DNA from: Raineya orbicola
GTDB lineage: Bacteria; Bacteroidota; Bacteroidia; Cytophagales; Thermonemataceae
Reading direction: 5' to 3'
Assembly (NCBI RefSeq): GCF_002843425.1
Contig: NZ_NKXO01000003.1
Span: 1 to 64,000 of the forward strand
Length of the DNA stretch: 64,000 nt
Shown here: piece after piece, positions 34,292 through 43,328 of the stretch
Layout: each line of letters begins with the position of its first letter
Numbering within the stretch: the first letter of the stretch is position 1
Position numbers and translations under genes: made by a program
Notes under the pieces: model-generated
What the model saw: the letters and a program-made list of their open reading frames with translations, nothing else
The model's database searches: none
Told to the model about the DNA's origin: nothing

Positions 34292-34325
34292 CAAAAGTAG
34301 GCTTATTTTATATTTTTTCAAAAAA
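34292..34325 (-). promoter_or_regulatory. Promoter of the MBOAT gene
   Basis: On the minus strand, TTTTTTG (34325-34319), a 19-base spacer and TACTTTTG (34299-34292). It stands back to back with the rplU promoter. Confidence 0.58.
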
Positions 34326-34337
34326 CATTGAATTTTA

Positions 34338-34369
34338 TTTGTTTATTTAAAGCGAAAAAGTTAAATTTG
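34338..34369 (+). promoter_or_regulatory. Promoter of rplU-rpmA
   Basis: TTTG (34338-34341), a 20-base spacer, TAAATTTG (34362-34369), about 37 bases before the rplU ATG. Confidence 0.62.
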
Positions 34370-34406
34370 CGGGCTGAATTTTGAACCCTTAAAAAACCTA
34401 TTTAGT

Positions 34407-34718
34407 ATGTACGCTATTGTAGAAATCGCTGGTCAGCAATTCAAAGTTCAGGAAAATCGCTACATCTATACGCATCGTTTAGAGGGCGAACCTGACGCTG
34501 CCGTGACCTTTGACAAAGTGTTGCTCGTAGAAAACGAAGGCAACGTAACCGTAGGAGCTCCCACGATAGCAGGAGCAACCGTGCAAGGAAAAATCCTTGA
34601 ACACCTAAAAGGCGATAAAGTGATAGTTTTCAAAAAGAAACGTAGAAAAGGCTATCGCAGAAAGAATGGACACAGACAACATCTCACCAAAATAATGATT
34701 GAGAAAATCGCTGTGTAA
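34407..34718 (+). CDS. rplU: 50S ribosomal protein L21
   Basis: A 103-residue ribosomal protein of the large subunit. Starts MYAIVEIAGQQFKVQE, contains VTVGAPTIAGATVQGKIL and ends KKRRKGYRRKNGHRQHLT..I, all conserved L21 features. It is the first gene of the usual rplU-rpmA pair, 62 bases before rpmA. Confidence 0.97.
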   Translation: MYAIVEIAGQQFKVQENRYIYTHRLEGEPDAAVTFDKVLLVENEGNVTVGAPTIAGATVQGKILEHLKGDKVIVFKKKRRKGYRRKNGHRQHLTKIMIEKIAV

Positions 34719-34780
34719 AAATTAACATTCGCTTAAAAAAAATCTAATTTTTTTTTGAAAAATCCAAAACATTTACTAAT

Positions 34781-35044
34781 ATGGCACACAAAAAAGGAGT
34801 TGGTAGTTCCAAAAACGGAAGAGAATCCGAAAGTAAACGCTTGGGTGTGAAAATTTTCGGTGGAGAAAAGTGTATTGCAGGAAATATCATTGTAAGACAA
34901 CGTGGAACAAAACATCACCCTGGAAGAAATGTAGGTATAGGCAAAGACCATACCTTGTATGCTCTCATTGATGGTATAGTGATGTTCCAGAAAGGTAAAA
35001 ACGATAGGTCTTTTGTACACGTCGTTCCCGTGGGCGAAGCCTAA
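34781..35044 (+). CDS. rpmA: 50S ribosomal protein L27
   Basis: An 87-residue protein that reaches the peptidyl transferase centre. It begins [20 protein letters not shown], then LGVKIFGGE, with [20 protein letters not shown] and [12 protein letters not shown]. The N-terminus begins directly with AHKKG, without the cleavable extension of Firmicutes L27. A terminator follows 42 bases after the stop. Confidence 0.97.
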   Translation: MAHKKGVGSSKNGRESESKRLGVKIFGGEKCIAGNIIVRQRGTKHHPGRNVGIGKDHTLYALIDGIVMFQKGKNDRSFVHVVPVGEA

Positions 35045-35086
35045 AACATTCAAAGAAAAGTTTTCATAGTTATAGTGGTTTAAAAG

Positions 35087-35110
35087 ACTTCACCTCTGGT
35101 GGAGTTTTTT
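35087..35110 (+). terminator. Rho-independent terminator after rplU-rpmA
   Basis: ACTTCACC (35087-35094) pairs with GGTGGAGT (35098-35105, one T-G pair) around a 3-base loop, followed by five more Ts. Confidence 0.85.
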
Positions 35111-35143
35111 CCTTTTGTAAAGCAATAATCATACCAAATTTTT

Positions 35144-35770
35144 ATGATAAAACCCAAATTTTTACTTTTTCTCGTAGCTATCATTGCTTTGGCTCTGATT
35201 GTGTTTGTGGTTGTTTCAGAGCAAAATGATACACAAGCCTATATTCAAAAGATTGAAATAGAAAGAGAACAACGCAATCAGACTTTCAAAATCTCTGCCG
35301 AATCACCCATAGCCAAAAGAGACAGCTTTCAAGGCTTGCAATACTTCCCTCCTAATCCTGATTGGCGTATCAAAGCTCGTGTAGAGTACATCAAAAAAGG
35401 CAAACCTGTTGCTATTGCAATGACCAAAAGCGACCCCGAACCTTATTTGCCTTATGCTTATGCTTATTTTAGTTATCAGGGCAAGGAATACAAACTAATG
35501 CTCTTGCATAAAACAGGCGATAAATTTTTATTTTTACCCTTTTATGATGCCTCTAACGGCAAAGAAACTTACAAAGGAGGAAGATACATCAACAATGTAG
35601 CTTTTCCGAAAGGTGAACAAATTGTTTTGGATTTTAATTATGCTACCAACCCCTACTGTGTCTATAACCCCGATTACACCTGTCCTATTCCACCCAAAGA
35701 AAACAAACTGGATTTTCCTATTTTGGCAGGTGAGAAAATGTATCAACCGCCTTCTGATAAATCTCCATAA
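35144..35770 (+). CDS. DUF1684 domain protein, membrane-anchored
   Basis: A 208-residue protein with one N-terminal helix (LLFLVAIIALALIVFVVVS). The DUF1684 body has FQGLQYFPPNPDWRIKARVE, a GKEYKLMLL strand, FLPFYDASNGKETYKGGRY and the hallmark LDFNYATNPYCVYNP, followed by CPIPPKENKLDFPILAGEK. The function of this family is unknown; the conserved Tyr/Cys/Asn segment suggests a small-molecule pocket, which is inference. The last 53 bases overlap the converging glycosyltransferase gene. Confidence 0.88.
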   Translation: MIKPKFLLFLVAIIALALIVFVVVSEQNDTQAYIQKIEIEREQRNQTFKISAESPIAKRDSFQGLQYFPPNPDWRIKARVEYIKKGKPVAIAMTKSDPEPYLPYAYAYFSYQGKEYKLMLLHKTGDKFLFLPFYDASNGKETYKGGRYINNVAFPKGEQIVLDFNYATNPYCVYNPDYTCPIPPKENKLDFPILAGEKMYQPPSDKSP

Positions 35771-36896
35771 GTTTCTGGTATGAAATTTCAGGGGTATAAC
35801 TCGCTAAATAAGTCTTACGAGCATTTTCATACCAAAGCGGATTAGCATTTTTTTCAAAAAAAGCTATCTTTTCGGCTAAATCCTGACTGCTACCTGTTTG
35901 GAAATGTATCCCATTCCACTGATGAGTTACTAACTCATTCAAATTGTCAATATCTGAAATAATCACAGGCGTACCCGTAGAAAAGGCTTCTATGAGCGTA
36001 AGAGGCAAGTTCTCGTAGCAAATAGATGGTAAAATCAGGGCTTTTGCTTTTTTCATTTTAGCAAGAACAAAGTCTTGATTTTGCTTTCCGTGAAAAATAA
36101 TTTTAGGATTATTTTGAGCCTGCTCCCTAACAAGGTTTTCCATTTCACCGCTACCAATAATCTCTAATGCAAAATCGTGCAAGCGAGTAGCTTCCATAAG
36201 CGTTTGAACGCCTTTTTCAACAGAAAGTCTGCCTACAAATAAAAAATAACTTTCCCTATCCTCCATACTCGCCTCTCCTCTATCTTCTACAAAATTAGGC
36301 TTGACACTGATTTGATTTTCTTGTAAATGCAACGCAGATGCCAAAAACTTGCGTTTGGCAAACTCTGTAATCGTGATATAATGCGAAACAAGGTTTTTCC
36401 AAGTACCTAAAACTTTATGAATAGTGCTTAAAAATGTAAGCTGTGCAGTTATGAAGCGATTTTCATAACAAGCATAGCGAATACCTGCAAGTGGAAAAGT
36501 TTTTTTTACACAAAGTTCACAAGGTTGGTTTTGGCGTAAAAGCAAAGCATTCGCACAAAGCAAACGAAAATTATGCAAGGTTTGTACCACAGGAATATTG
36601 TAGCGTTTGGCAACATAATAAACCGCAGGTGAAGCCTCTTTCCAAAAGTTATGAATATGCAAAATTTGTGGCTGAAAATCTTTGATTTTTTGAGCGAGTA
36701 TTTTAGCAGAATATGGGTTGTAAAGACTTGTAAAGCTGGTTCGGATTTTTTCAGAAAAAGTTTGTAGTTTCTGATTTTGAAAAACAAGCGTTTCTACTTC
36801 GTGCCCTTTCTGCAAAAGTAAGTCTCTTTCAGATTCAAATACTCCATCTTCTCCACCTCTTTGAGTGTAATAATTGTGTAAAAGCAAAATTTTCAT
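35718..36896 (-). CDS. Glycosyltransferase family 4 (GT-B fold)
   Basis: A 392-residue glycosyltransferase starting MKILLLHNYYTQRGGEDGVF, a typical GT4 N-terminus. The C-terminal donor domain has FLFVGRLSVEKGVQTLMEA, LEIIGSGEMENLV, IIFHGKQ, and the EX7E-type region ALILPSICYENLPLTLIEAF followed by STGTPVI. It probably adds a sugar to a surface glycan or lipid in the cytoplasm. Four cysteines in QNQPCELCVKK and NALL near residue 130 are common in one GT4 subgroup. ATG at 36896 used; ten more codons upstream are hydrophobic and unconserved. Confidence 0.9.
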   Translation of the reverse strand: MKILLLHNYYTQRGGEDGVFESERDLLLQKGHEVETLVFQNQKLQTFSEKIRTSFTSLYNPYSAKILAQKIKDFQPQILHIHNFWKEASPAVYYVAKRYNIPVVQTLHNFRLLCANALLLRQNQPCELCVKKTFPLAGIRYACYENRFITAQLTFLSTIHKVLGTWKNLVSHYITITEFAKRKFLASALHLQENQISVKPNFVEDRGEASMEDRESYFLFVGRLSVEKGVQTLMEATRLHDFALEIIGSGEMENLVREQAQNNPKIIFHGKQNQDFVLAKMKKAKALILPSICYENLPLTLIEAFSTGTPVIISDIDNLNELVTHQWNGIHFQTGSSQDLAEKIAFFEKNANPLWYENARKTYLASYTPEISYQKLMEIYQKAVDTFSHLPK

Positions 36897-36923
36897 AAAG
36901 TACAAAAGCAAGCTCAAATATAA

Positions 36924-36955
36924 CAAAAATGGCTAACGTAATTTCCGTTAGCCAT
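36924..36955 (-). terminator. Rho-independent terminator after rplY
   Basis: ATGGCTAACG (36929-36938) and CGTTAGCCAT (36946-36955) form a perfect 10-base stem; on the minus strand it is followed by TTTTTG. It separates rplY from the glycosyltransferase gene. A -7-like TATATTTG (minus, 36922-36915) directly after it may start the next transcript. Confidence 0.82.
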
Positions 36956-36977
36956 TGATGATTTACAGAAAAACTGA

Positions 36978-37580
36978 TTATTTTTTCTTGGCAGTCGCTT
37001 TGGCTTCCTTGGCGGCTTCTTGTTCTGCCTGACGCAAAGCACGTGTAACTTCTACCGATACAATAGGATTTGTAGGGCTGTTCAAGATTTTGTAAGGCTT
37101 TTCGCTTAAATCTTGCACCTTAAATGATTTGCCCACTTCCAATGGAGTAATATCAACTTCTACAAACTCAGGCATATCCTTGGGAAGAGCCTTGATAGTG
37201 AGTTTGCGTAATTTTTGTACCAATCTACCCCCTTTTTGCACCCCTACGGAGTTTCCAACAAGTTTCACAGGAATTTGCATAGTAATAGGGCGGTCATCAC
37301 GCAACAAAAGGAAATCAGCGTGTAAAAGCATTTCGTTGGTAGGGTGAAATTGAGCTTCTTGCAAAATTGCATCATACTCATCTCCTTCAATATTGAGCTT
37401 TACAAAAGCCGCATCAGGCTTATAGATAAGCTCTCTGAATAAGCTCATAGGAGCATAGAAATGAATTTGCTCTTTGCCACCATACAATACGCAAGGTGCA
37501 TTTCCTTCGGCTCTTAGTGCTTTTGATGCAGTTTTTCCGAGATTTGCTCTTTTATACCCTATAATCTCGACTACTTTCAT
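36978..37580 (-). CDS. rplY: 50S ribosomal protein L25/general stress protein Ctc
   Basis: A 200-residue two-domain L25 (CTC form) that binds 5S rRNA. The N-terminal domain has IGYKRANLGKTASKALRAEG, CVLYGGKE and LHADFLLL; the C-terminal TL5 domain has GNSVGVQKGGRLVQKLRKL and EVDITPLEVG. The C-terminus is a Lys/Ala-rich tail. It has its own promoter and terminator. Confidence 0.95.
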   Translation of the reverse strand: MKVVEIIGYKRANLGKTASKALRAEGNAPCVLYGGKEQIHFYAPMSLFRELIYKPDAAFVKLNIEGDEYDAILQEAQFHPTNEMLLHADFLLLRDDRPITMQIPVKLVGNSVGVQKGGRLVQKLRKLTIKALPKDMPEFVEVDITPLEVGKSFKVQDLSEKPYKILNSPTNPIVSVEVTRALRQAEQEAAKEAKATAKKK

Positions 37581-37618
37581 AAAATTTTTGGTTTATTGGT
37601 TTAAGTGAAAAATGGGTT

Positions 37619-37650
37619 GCAAAGTACGGAAAAATAAATTGTAAAAACAA
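37619..37650 (-). promoter_or_regulatory. Probable promoter of rplY
   Basis: On the minus strand, TTG (37650-37648), 21 bases, then TACTTTGC (37626-37619). The -7 box is one base short of the consensus TAnnTTTG. Confidence 0.4.
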
Positions 37651-37659
37651 GGAAAATTC

Positions 37660-38520
37660 TTACATTTTTGCATTTGGTCTGCCAAAAATGTAAATCCACA
37701 CTTCTTTGAGGCTTTTTGCTTTACGAACATCTTTGGCAATAGCAATAAGTTCGTGCGTGATAATACTGAAAATACTATTTCTTTTAGGCGGATTTTTGGT
37801 TAAGCCATAAACAGGTTTTTCTTTTTCCTCCTCAAAAGTACCAAAAAGTCTATCCCAAATAATAAAAATTGCTCCGTAGTTTTTATCAATGTATTGGGCA
37901 TTGGAGGCGTGATGTACCCGATGGTGTGCAGGCGTATTGAAAATGAATTCAAACCAACGAGGCATCTTGTGGATAATTTCCGTGTGAATGTACATTTGAT
38001 AGTAAAAGCTAATTTCATCAACAAGCACAATCATAATGGGGTCAAAGCCGAGCAAGGCAAGCGGCGACCAAAATACAAAGCGATAGAAAAAATGCAAAAA
38101 ATTTCCTCTAATCGCTGTTGATGTATTCAAAATTTCAGAAGAATGATGAGCTACGTGCATAGCCCAAAAAAAACGACTTTCGTGAGAAATTCTGTGATAC
38201 CAGTAAAAAATCAAATCGTTGAGTAAAAATAAAATCAAAATGCTCCACCAAGTATTCGGAATATCCGTGATTTTCCAAAACGATTGCACCCAATAGAAAA
38301 ATACAAGAGTTGTTCCCTTGATAAAAACTTTCACAAAAGAAGTCAGCCCGCCCAAAGCTAAATTTACTGCTGTATCTTTGGTTTCAAAGAGCTTTAAGTT
38401 TTTACGTAGGCTAATGATTAGCTCTACTGCTAAAAGCGAAATAAAAGCCACCGTAGCAATAGCCTGAGCCGTAGATTGTGGCGAAGCGAAAATCTTATGA
38501 AACAAATCTTGAAGGTTCAT
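37660..38520 (-). CDS. Sterol desaturase/fatty acid hydroxylase family protein
   Basis: A 286-residue membrane di-iron oxygenase with four to five helices. The His clusters are complete: YWYHRISHESRFFWAMHVAHH and PAHHRVHHASNAQYIDKNYG. Enzymes of this superfamily hydroxylate or desaturate lipids, carotenoids or sterols; lipid A or fatty acid chains are possible substrates here. The ATG at 38520 is supported by a near-perfect promoter 18 bases upstream, which a longer frame would overlap. Confidence 0.9.
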   Translation of the reverse strand: MNLQDLFHKIFASPQSTAQAIATVAFISLLAVELIISLRKNLKLFETKDTAVNLALGGLTSFVKVFIKGTTLVFFYWVQSFWKITDIPNTWWSILILFLLNDLIFYWYHRISHESRFFWAMHVAHHSSEILNTSTAIRGNFLHFFYRFVFWSPLALLGFDPIMIVLVDEISFYYQMYIHTEIIHKMPRWFEFIFNTPAHHRVHHASNAQYIDKNYGAIFIIWDRLFGTFEEEKEKPVYGLTKNPPKRNSIFSIITHELIAIAKDVRKAKSLKEVWIYIFGRPNAKM

Positions 38521-38537
38521 AGTAAAAAAATTTTTTG

Positions 38538-38569
38538 CAAAAGTAAATTTTTTAGTCCCGAAAAGCAAA
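38538..38569 (-). promoter_or_regulatory. Promoter of the fatty acid hydroxylase gene
   Basis: On the minus strand, TTTG (38569-38566), a 20-base spacer and TACTTTTG (38545-38538). The transcript leader would be only about 12 bases. Confidence 0.6.
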
Positions 38570-38662
38570 TGCTCCTAACACTAATTCTGTGTAGTTATTC
38601 AAGAAATTAGGTGTCTTGAACAAACGCAAGCACACCCAATTTATAAACCTAAATCGCATTTA

Positions 38663-40084
38663 TTACCACCCCCCGCCCAAAGCCCTATAAATATTTACCT
38701 TAGCAAGTAGCTGGCGAAGTTTGATTTCGGTCAGTTCCATTTTTACATTCAGAGCTTCGCGTTGCGTAAGCAGTACCTCCATATAATCGGCACGTGCGTA
38801 TTTGTATAGCTCGCTTGAAATATCTACCGACTTACTCAAAATTTCGGCTTCTTTGCTTTTGGTTTGGTAACTCTGTGAATAGTTTTTCACTGCCGCCCAT
38901 TGTGTTTGCACTTCCAAATACGCCACAAGCACTCTTTGCTGATACCTGTACAATGTTTGTGCTTGCCTATGATGTGCCGAATAGTAATTCGCCTGCAAGG
39001 CATTTCTGTTGATAATTGGAGCTACCATATCACCCATTAGCGAAAAAATAAGCGACTCGGGATTGAAAAGCAAATGAGGTTGAAATGCCTGCACACCTGC
39101 AAAGCCATTCAAGCGAAAAGCAGGATTGAAAGCGGCTCGGGCAGAAGCAATATCCAGTTTTGCCGCCTGCAATTCCCATTCTGCCTGACGTATATCAGGA
39201 CGATTGCGAAATAATTGGCTTGGTATCCCTAATCGTAAAGAATCTACACCAACACTATGAAAAGCATCCGAATTACGGCGAATTTCCTTCGGAAAGCCCC
39301 CCGTAAGCAAATGCAAGCGATTTTCGGTTTCAGTGATTTTTTGTTTGATTTCGTATTGTAAATTGGTAGTATTGAGCAATTGAGCCTCAAACCGATTGAC
39401 CGCCAATTGCGATACCTTTGCCGAGTTTTTTTCTTGCTTGATTATCTCCAAAGCATTTCGCTGAATTTCAATGTTTTGTTTTACAATTTCCAATAAATTA
39501 TCCAAAGCCAAAAGTTCGTAATATGAGCTGGCTATTTCGGCAACAAGTTGTGTTATAAAGAAATTTTTACCTTCTTTGCTTGCCATATAACGAGCTACGG
39601 CGGCTTTTTTGGCATTGCGAAGGCGTTTCCAAACGTCCAACTCCCAAGAAGCACTAAAACCTACCACAAAATCACTAAACACTTTCGGAAAGGCTTTACC
39701 CGGTTCTATTTCGGTGCTTTCTTCCAAAGCTCCAAAACGTGTAAATCTACCTACTCTATCAGCTCCTGCACCGCCGTTGAGCGTTACGAAGGGCAAGTAT
39801 TCGCCTCGCCTCGCCCTGATTTCATTTTGGCTAATAGCAATTTCTTGTTCCAAAATGTTCATTTCTTGGTTGTTTTGCAAGGCTGTATCTATCAGAGCTA
39901 TAAGGTTCGGGTCTTGGAAATAATCTTTCCAAGAAATTTTTGCCAAAGAATTGGTATCTGTGCTACTTGCAAATTGTTTAGGCAAATCTTGCGAGCGAGT
40001 TTTTACGGCGTATTGGGGGGCTTTACAAGCAGTCCCTAAAGCCACGAGTAAAAATATGATGAAAATTTTATTCAATGCTTCCAT
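38663..40084 (-). CDS. Outer-membrane efflux lipoprotein (TolC/NodT family)
   Basis: A 473-residue outer-membrane channel subunit of an RND efflux pump. It has a lipobox (VALGTAC, Cys near residue 19), so it is lipid-anchored like OprM. Two OEP repeats are visible, with ASWELDVWKRLRNAKKAA, SQLFRNRPDIRQAEWELQA, and ARAAFNPAFRLNGFAG. It is the third gene of the adaptor-pump-channel operon, overlapping the pump gene end by 17 bases. The ATG at 40084 starts the signal; 49 upstream codons lie inside the pump gene and are ignored. Confidence 0.93.
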   Translation of the reverse strand: MEALNKIFIIFLLVALGTACKAPQYAVKTRSQDLPKQFASSTDTNSLAKISWKDYFQDPNLIALIDTALQNNQEMNILEQEIAISQNEIRARRGEYLPFVTLNGGAGADRVGRFTRFGALEESTEIEPGKAFPKVFSDFVVGFSASWELDVWKRLRNAKKAAVARYMASKEGKNFFITQLVAEIASSYYELLALDNLLEIVKQNIEIQRNALEIIKQEKNSAKVSQLAVNRFEAQLLNTTNLQYEIKQKITETENRLHLLTGGFPKEIRRNSDAFHSVGVDSLRLGIPSQLFRNRPDIRQAEWELQAAKLDIASARAAFNPAFRLNGFAGVQAFQPHLLFNPESLIFSLMGDMVAPIINRNALQANYYSAHHRQAQTLYRYQQRVLVAYLEVQTQWAAVKNYSQSYQTKSKEAEILSKSVDISSELYKYARADYMEVLLTQREALNVKMELTEIKLRQLLAKVNIYRALGGGW

Positions 40085-43000
40085 TGCTTTGTTCTTTAAC
40101 TTTTTTGCTGAATAATTTTTTGAATTTGAGCAAAACCGATTTTTTCTGCACCTTATTCTCCATAAAATCTTCGGTGAGCGGGTTTTCGTCCTCATCTTTG
40201 ATGAGTTTTTTGCCGTCTGCCATTTTACCAAAAATGTAATACAAGCCGGGTATAATCAGTACTCCGATAATGGTACCCAAAAGCATACCCCCCATTGCCG
40301 AAGAGCCAATGGTTCGGTTACCTACTGCTCCTGCTCCTGTGGCTCGCACTAAGGGAATCAGTCCTGCAATAAAGGCAAAGGAAGTCATCAGGATAGGGCG
40401 GAAACGCACTTTTGCCCCTTCAATGGCTGCCTCTAAAATACTTGCCCCTTCTTGGCGTTTTTGCACGGCAAACTCTACTATCAGCACGGCGTTTTTGCCC
40501 AACAAGCCTACCAGCATTATCAAACCGATTTGGGCATAAATATCATTTGCCAAACCCATCATTTTCAGCATTGCAAAAGAACCAAATACGCCCACAGGCA
40601 AGGAAAACACCACCGCCAAGGGAATGATAAAACTCTCGTATTGCGAAGCAAGTACCAAATACACAAAGACCAGCACAATCACGAAAACATAAATCGCCTC
40701 ATTGCCTCGCCTTGCTTCATCATACGAAAGTCCCTCCCAAGCAATATCATAGCCCTGCGGCAAAGTTTCTTGGGCTACCTCCTGAATAGCCTTGATTGCC
40801 TCGCCTGTGGTATAACCCGGTGCCGGAACGCCCCGAATTGCCGAAGAAGTATAAAGATTGAAGCGGGTGATTTCGTTGGGTCCTTGTGTCTTGACTAATT
40901 TCATAAACGAAGAGTAAGGCACCATATCGCCTTTGTCGTTTTTGATGAAAAGGTTGGTCAAATCCGAAGGAATTTTGCGGTACTCGGGTGAGGCTTGCGT
41001 ATAAACCTTGAAAAAGTTTTGGAAACGTGTAAAACCTTGCTCGTAGGTGCTACCAATCAGGATATTGAGATTTTCCATTGCCTTGCCAATAGAAATACCT
41101 TTTTGCATCGCTTGGGCATTGTCTATCACGAGTTCGTACTGCGGATAATTGGCGGCGTAGAAAGTGAAAAGCCCCGTGAGTTCTTTTCTTTTGCTCAAAG
41201 CCTCCATAAATTCTTTATTGACTTTGTCAAATTCTTGGTAATCAATTTCGGTGCTTTTGTCTAGAAGTCTTAAAGAGAACCCATCTGATGAGCCATAACC
41301 GGGCACAGCAGGCGGTTCAAAAAATTCTACCACTGCTCCCAAGTTTTGAACTTTTTCCTCCAATTCTTCAATAATTTCGTGTACTGATTGCTTACGCTCC
41401 GACCAGTCTTTGAGGTTTATCAGACACGTACCTGCATTTGAGCCACGTCCTTCGGTCAAGATTTCGTAGCCTGCCAGCGAAGTAACCGACTGAATGCCCT
41501 CAACTTCTTCGGCGATTTTTTGAAGTTGGCGAGAAATCTCATTGGTTCGCTCCAAAGTAGAACCCGGAGGCGTTTGGATAATGGCATAAATCATTCCTTG
41601 GTCTTCGTTGGGAATAAAACCTGCGGGCAAAGTCTGATTGACAGCGAAAATACCAAAACCAAAAGCCGCCAAAATGCCAAAGGTAAGCAAGCGTCTATTC
41701 ACAATAAAGCCTAAAAGTTTTGTGTATTTGCCCGTGAGGCGTTCAAAATTCCGATTGAACCAATCTAAAAAGATTTGCACAGGGCTTCGGCGGTGCGAAT
41801 GAGGGTTGTGCGGTTTCAAAATTATTGCACAAAGTACGGGTGTAAGCGTAAGGGCTATCAGACCCGATAGCAAAATAGAACTTGCCATCGTGATAGAAAA
41901 TTGCCTGTAAAACATTCCGACCGGTCCTGTCATAAAGGTAATAGGCACAAAGACTGCCGTCATCACGAGCGTAATGGCGATAATTGCCCCGCCAATTTCT
42001 CCCAAAACCTTCTTAACCGCCTGATAAGGGTTGAGATGCTCTTCTGCCATTTTGGTATGTACAGCTTCTACCACCACAATCGCATCATCTACCACAATAC
42101 CAATAGCCAGCACGAGAGCAAAAAGTGTAATGAGGTTGATAGTAAGCCCCAAAAACTTCATAAAAATAAACGCCCCCACCAAAGAAATAGGCACAGCAAT
42201 AATCGGAATGAGGGTAGAACGGAAATCGCCCAAGAATAAAAATACCACTAATGCTACCAAGACAAAAGCCTCCACCAGTGTATGCACAACTTGCTCAATA
42301 GATGCATCAAGAAATTTAGATACATCGTAGTTTATTTCGTAGTGCATACCGGGCGGGAAGTCTTTTTGGAGTTCCTCCAATTTTACTTTTACGTGTTCAA
42401 TAAGCTCGCTGGCATTGGTACCAAAGTTTTGTTTGAGGACGATAGATGCCGAAGGGTAGCCATCTTTGTTGGAATAAATATCAAAAAATTGGCTCCCTAA
42501 TTCTACTTTCGCCACATCTTTTAAGCGAAGTACTTCGCCTTCGGCATTGGCACGAACAATGATGTTGCCGTATTCTTCGGGCTTGTTGAAACGCCCTTTA
42601 TACACAAGCACATATTCCAAAGATTGTACTTCTTTACCCGAACTCAGCCCTAATCGTCCTGGACGTCCGATGACACTTTGCTCATTGATAGCTTCCATTA
42701 CTTCTTCAGTAGAAACCTTGTAGGCTCGCATTCGGTCGGGTTTGAGCCAAATACGCATCGCATAATTGCGAGAACCCAAAATTTGAGCCCTGCCCATACC
42801 CTTGATGCGTTGCAGTTCGGGAATGATATGGACGTTGGCGTAGTTGTAGAGAAATTTTTCGTCAGCGTTTTTGTCGGTGCTGTACAAATTCACGTACATC
42901 AGCATACTAGGCTGAATGGGTGAAATAATAATTCCTTCACGTTGTACCAATGGTGGCAAGTTGTTGATGACTTGGTCAACGCGTGTCTTTACGTTCACAA

Positions 43001-43310
43001 CGGCGGCATTGGGGTCGGTGCCGGGTTCAAAAACAACTTGAATAGTGGCTTCACCTGCACTAGTGGCATCAGAGATGATATATTGCATACCTTGCACCCC
43101 ATTGATGGCTCTTTCCAAAGGAATAAGCGTAGTATTCACAAGCACATCGGCACTAGCACCAGGGTATGCCATAAATACCATTACACGAGGAGGGGCTATT
43201 TCGGGAAATTGCGAAACAGGAATGCTTTTCATAGAAATAAGCCCTAAAAATACGATGACAAGCGAAATAGCAATCGCTAATACGGGTCTTTGAATAAATT
43301 TAGAGAACAT
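40068..43310 (-). CDS. RND multidrug efflux permease (AcrB/MexB, HAE1 type)
   Basis: A 1080-residue inner-membrane proton/drug antiporter. N-terminus MFSKFIQRPVLAIAISLVIV, then two large periplasmic loops and twelve helices. The proton relay motif in helix 4 is LAIGIVVDDAIVVVEAV, with the adjacent Asp residues present. GYDIAWEGLSYDE, YLVLASQYESF and RFRPILMTSFAFIAG are typical of the HAE1 group. PGASADVLVNTTLIPLERAI is a pore-domain mark. ATG at 43310 used; the TTG at 43319 was not. Hydrophobic drugs, bile or detergents are usual substrates, but none is predictable. Confidence 0.96.
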   Translation of the reverse strand: MFSKFIQRPVLAIAISLVIVFLGLISMKSIPVSQFPEIAPPRVMVFMAYPGASADVLVNTTLIPLERAINGVQGMQYIISDATSAGEATIQVVFEPGTDPNAAVVNVKTRVDQVINNLPPLVQREGIIISPIQPSMLMYVNLYSTDKNADEKFLYNYANVHIIPELQRIKGMGRAQILGSRNYAMRIWLKPDRMRAYKVSTEEVMEAINEQSVIGRPGRLGLSSGKEVQSLEYVLVYKGRFNKPEEYGNIIVRANAEGEVLRLKDVAKVELGSQFFDIYSNKDGYPSASIVLKQNFGTNASELIEHVKVKLEELQKDFPPGMHYEINYDVSKFLDASIEQVVHTLVEAFVLVALVVFLFLGDFRSTLIPIIAVPISLVGAFIFMKFLGLTINLITLFALVLAIGIVVDDAIVVVEAVHTKMAEEHLNPYQAVKKVLGEIGGAIIAITLVMTAVFVPITFMTGPVGMFYRQFSITMASSILLSGLIALTLTPVLCAIILKPHNPHSHRRSPVQIFLDWFNRNFERLTGKYTKLLGFIVNRRLLTFGILAAFGFGIFAVNQTLPAGFIPNEDQGMIYAIIQTPPGSTLERTNEISRQLQKIAEEVEGIQSVTSLAGYEILTEGRGSNAGTCLINLKDWSERKQSVHEIIEELEEKVQNLGAVVEFFEPPAVPGYGSSDGFSLRLLDKSTEIDYQEFDKVNKEFMEALSKRKELTGLFTFYAANYPQYELVIDNAQAMQKGISIGKAMENLNILIGSTYEQGFTRFQNFFKVYTQASPEYRKIPSDLTNLFIKNDKGDMVPYSSFMKLVKTQGPNEITRFNLYTSSAIRGVPAPGYTTGEAIKAIQEVAQETLPQGYDIAWEGLSYDEARRGNEAIYVFVIVLVFVYLVLASQYESFIIPLAVVFSLPVGVFGSFAMLKMMGLANDIYAQIGLIMLVGLLGKNAVLIVEFAVQKRQEGASILEAAIEGAKVRFRPILMTSFAFIAGLIPLVRATGAGAVGNRTIGSSAMGGMLLGTIIGVLIIPGLYYIFGKMADGKKLIKDEDENPLTEDFMENKVQKKSVLLKFKKLFSKKVKEQSNGSIE

Positions 43311-43328
43311 AGTTTTCAAGATTTGAGC

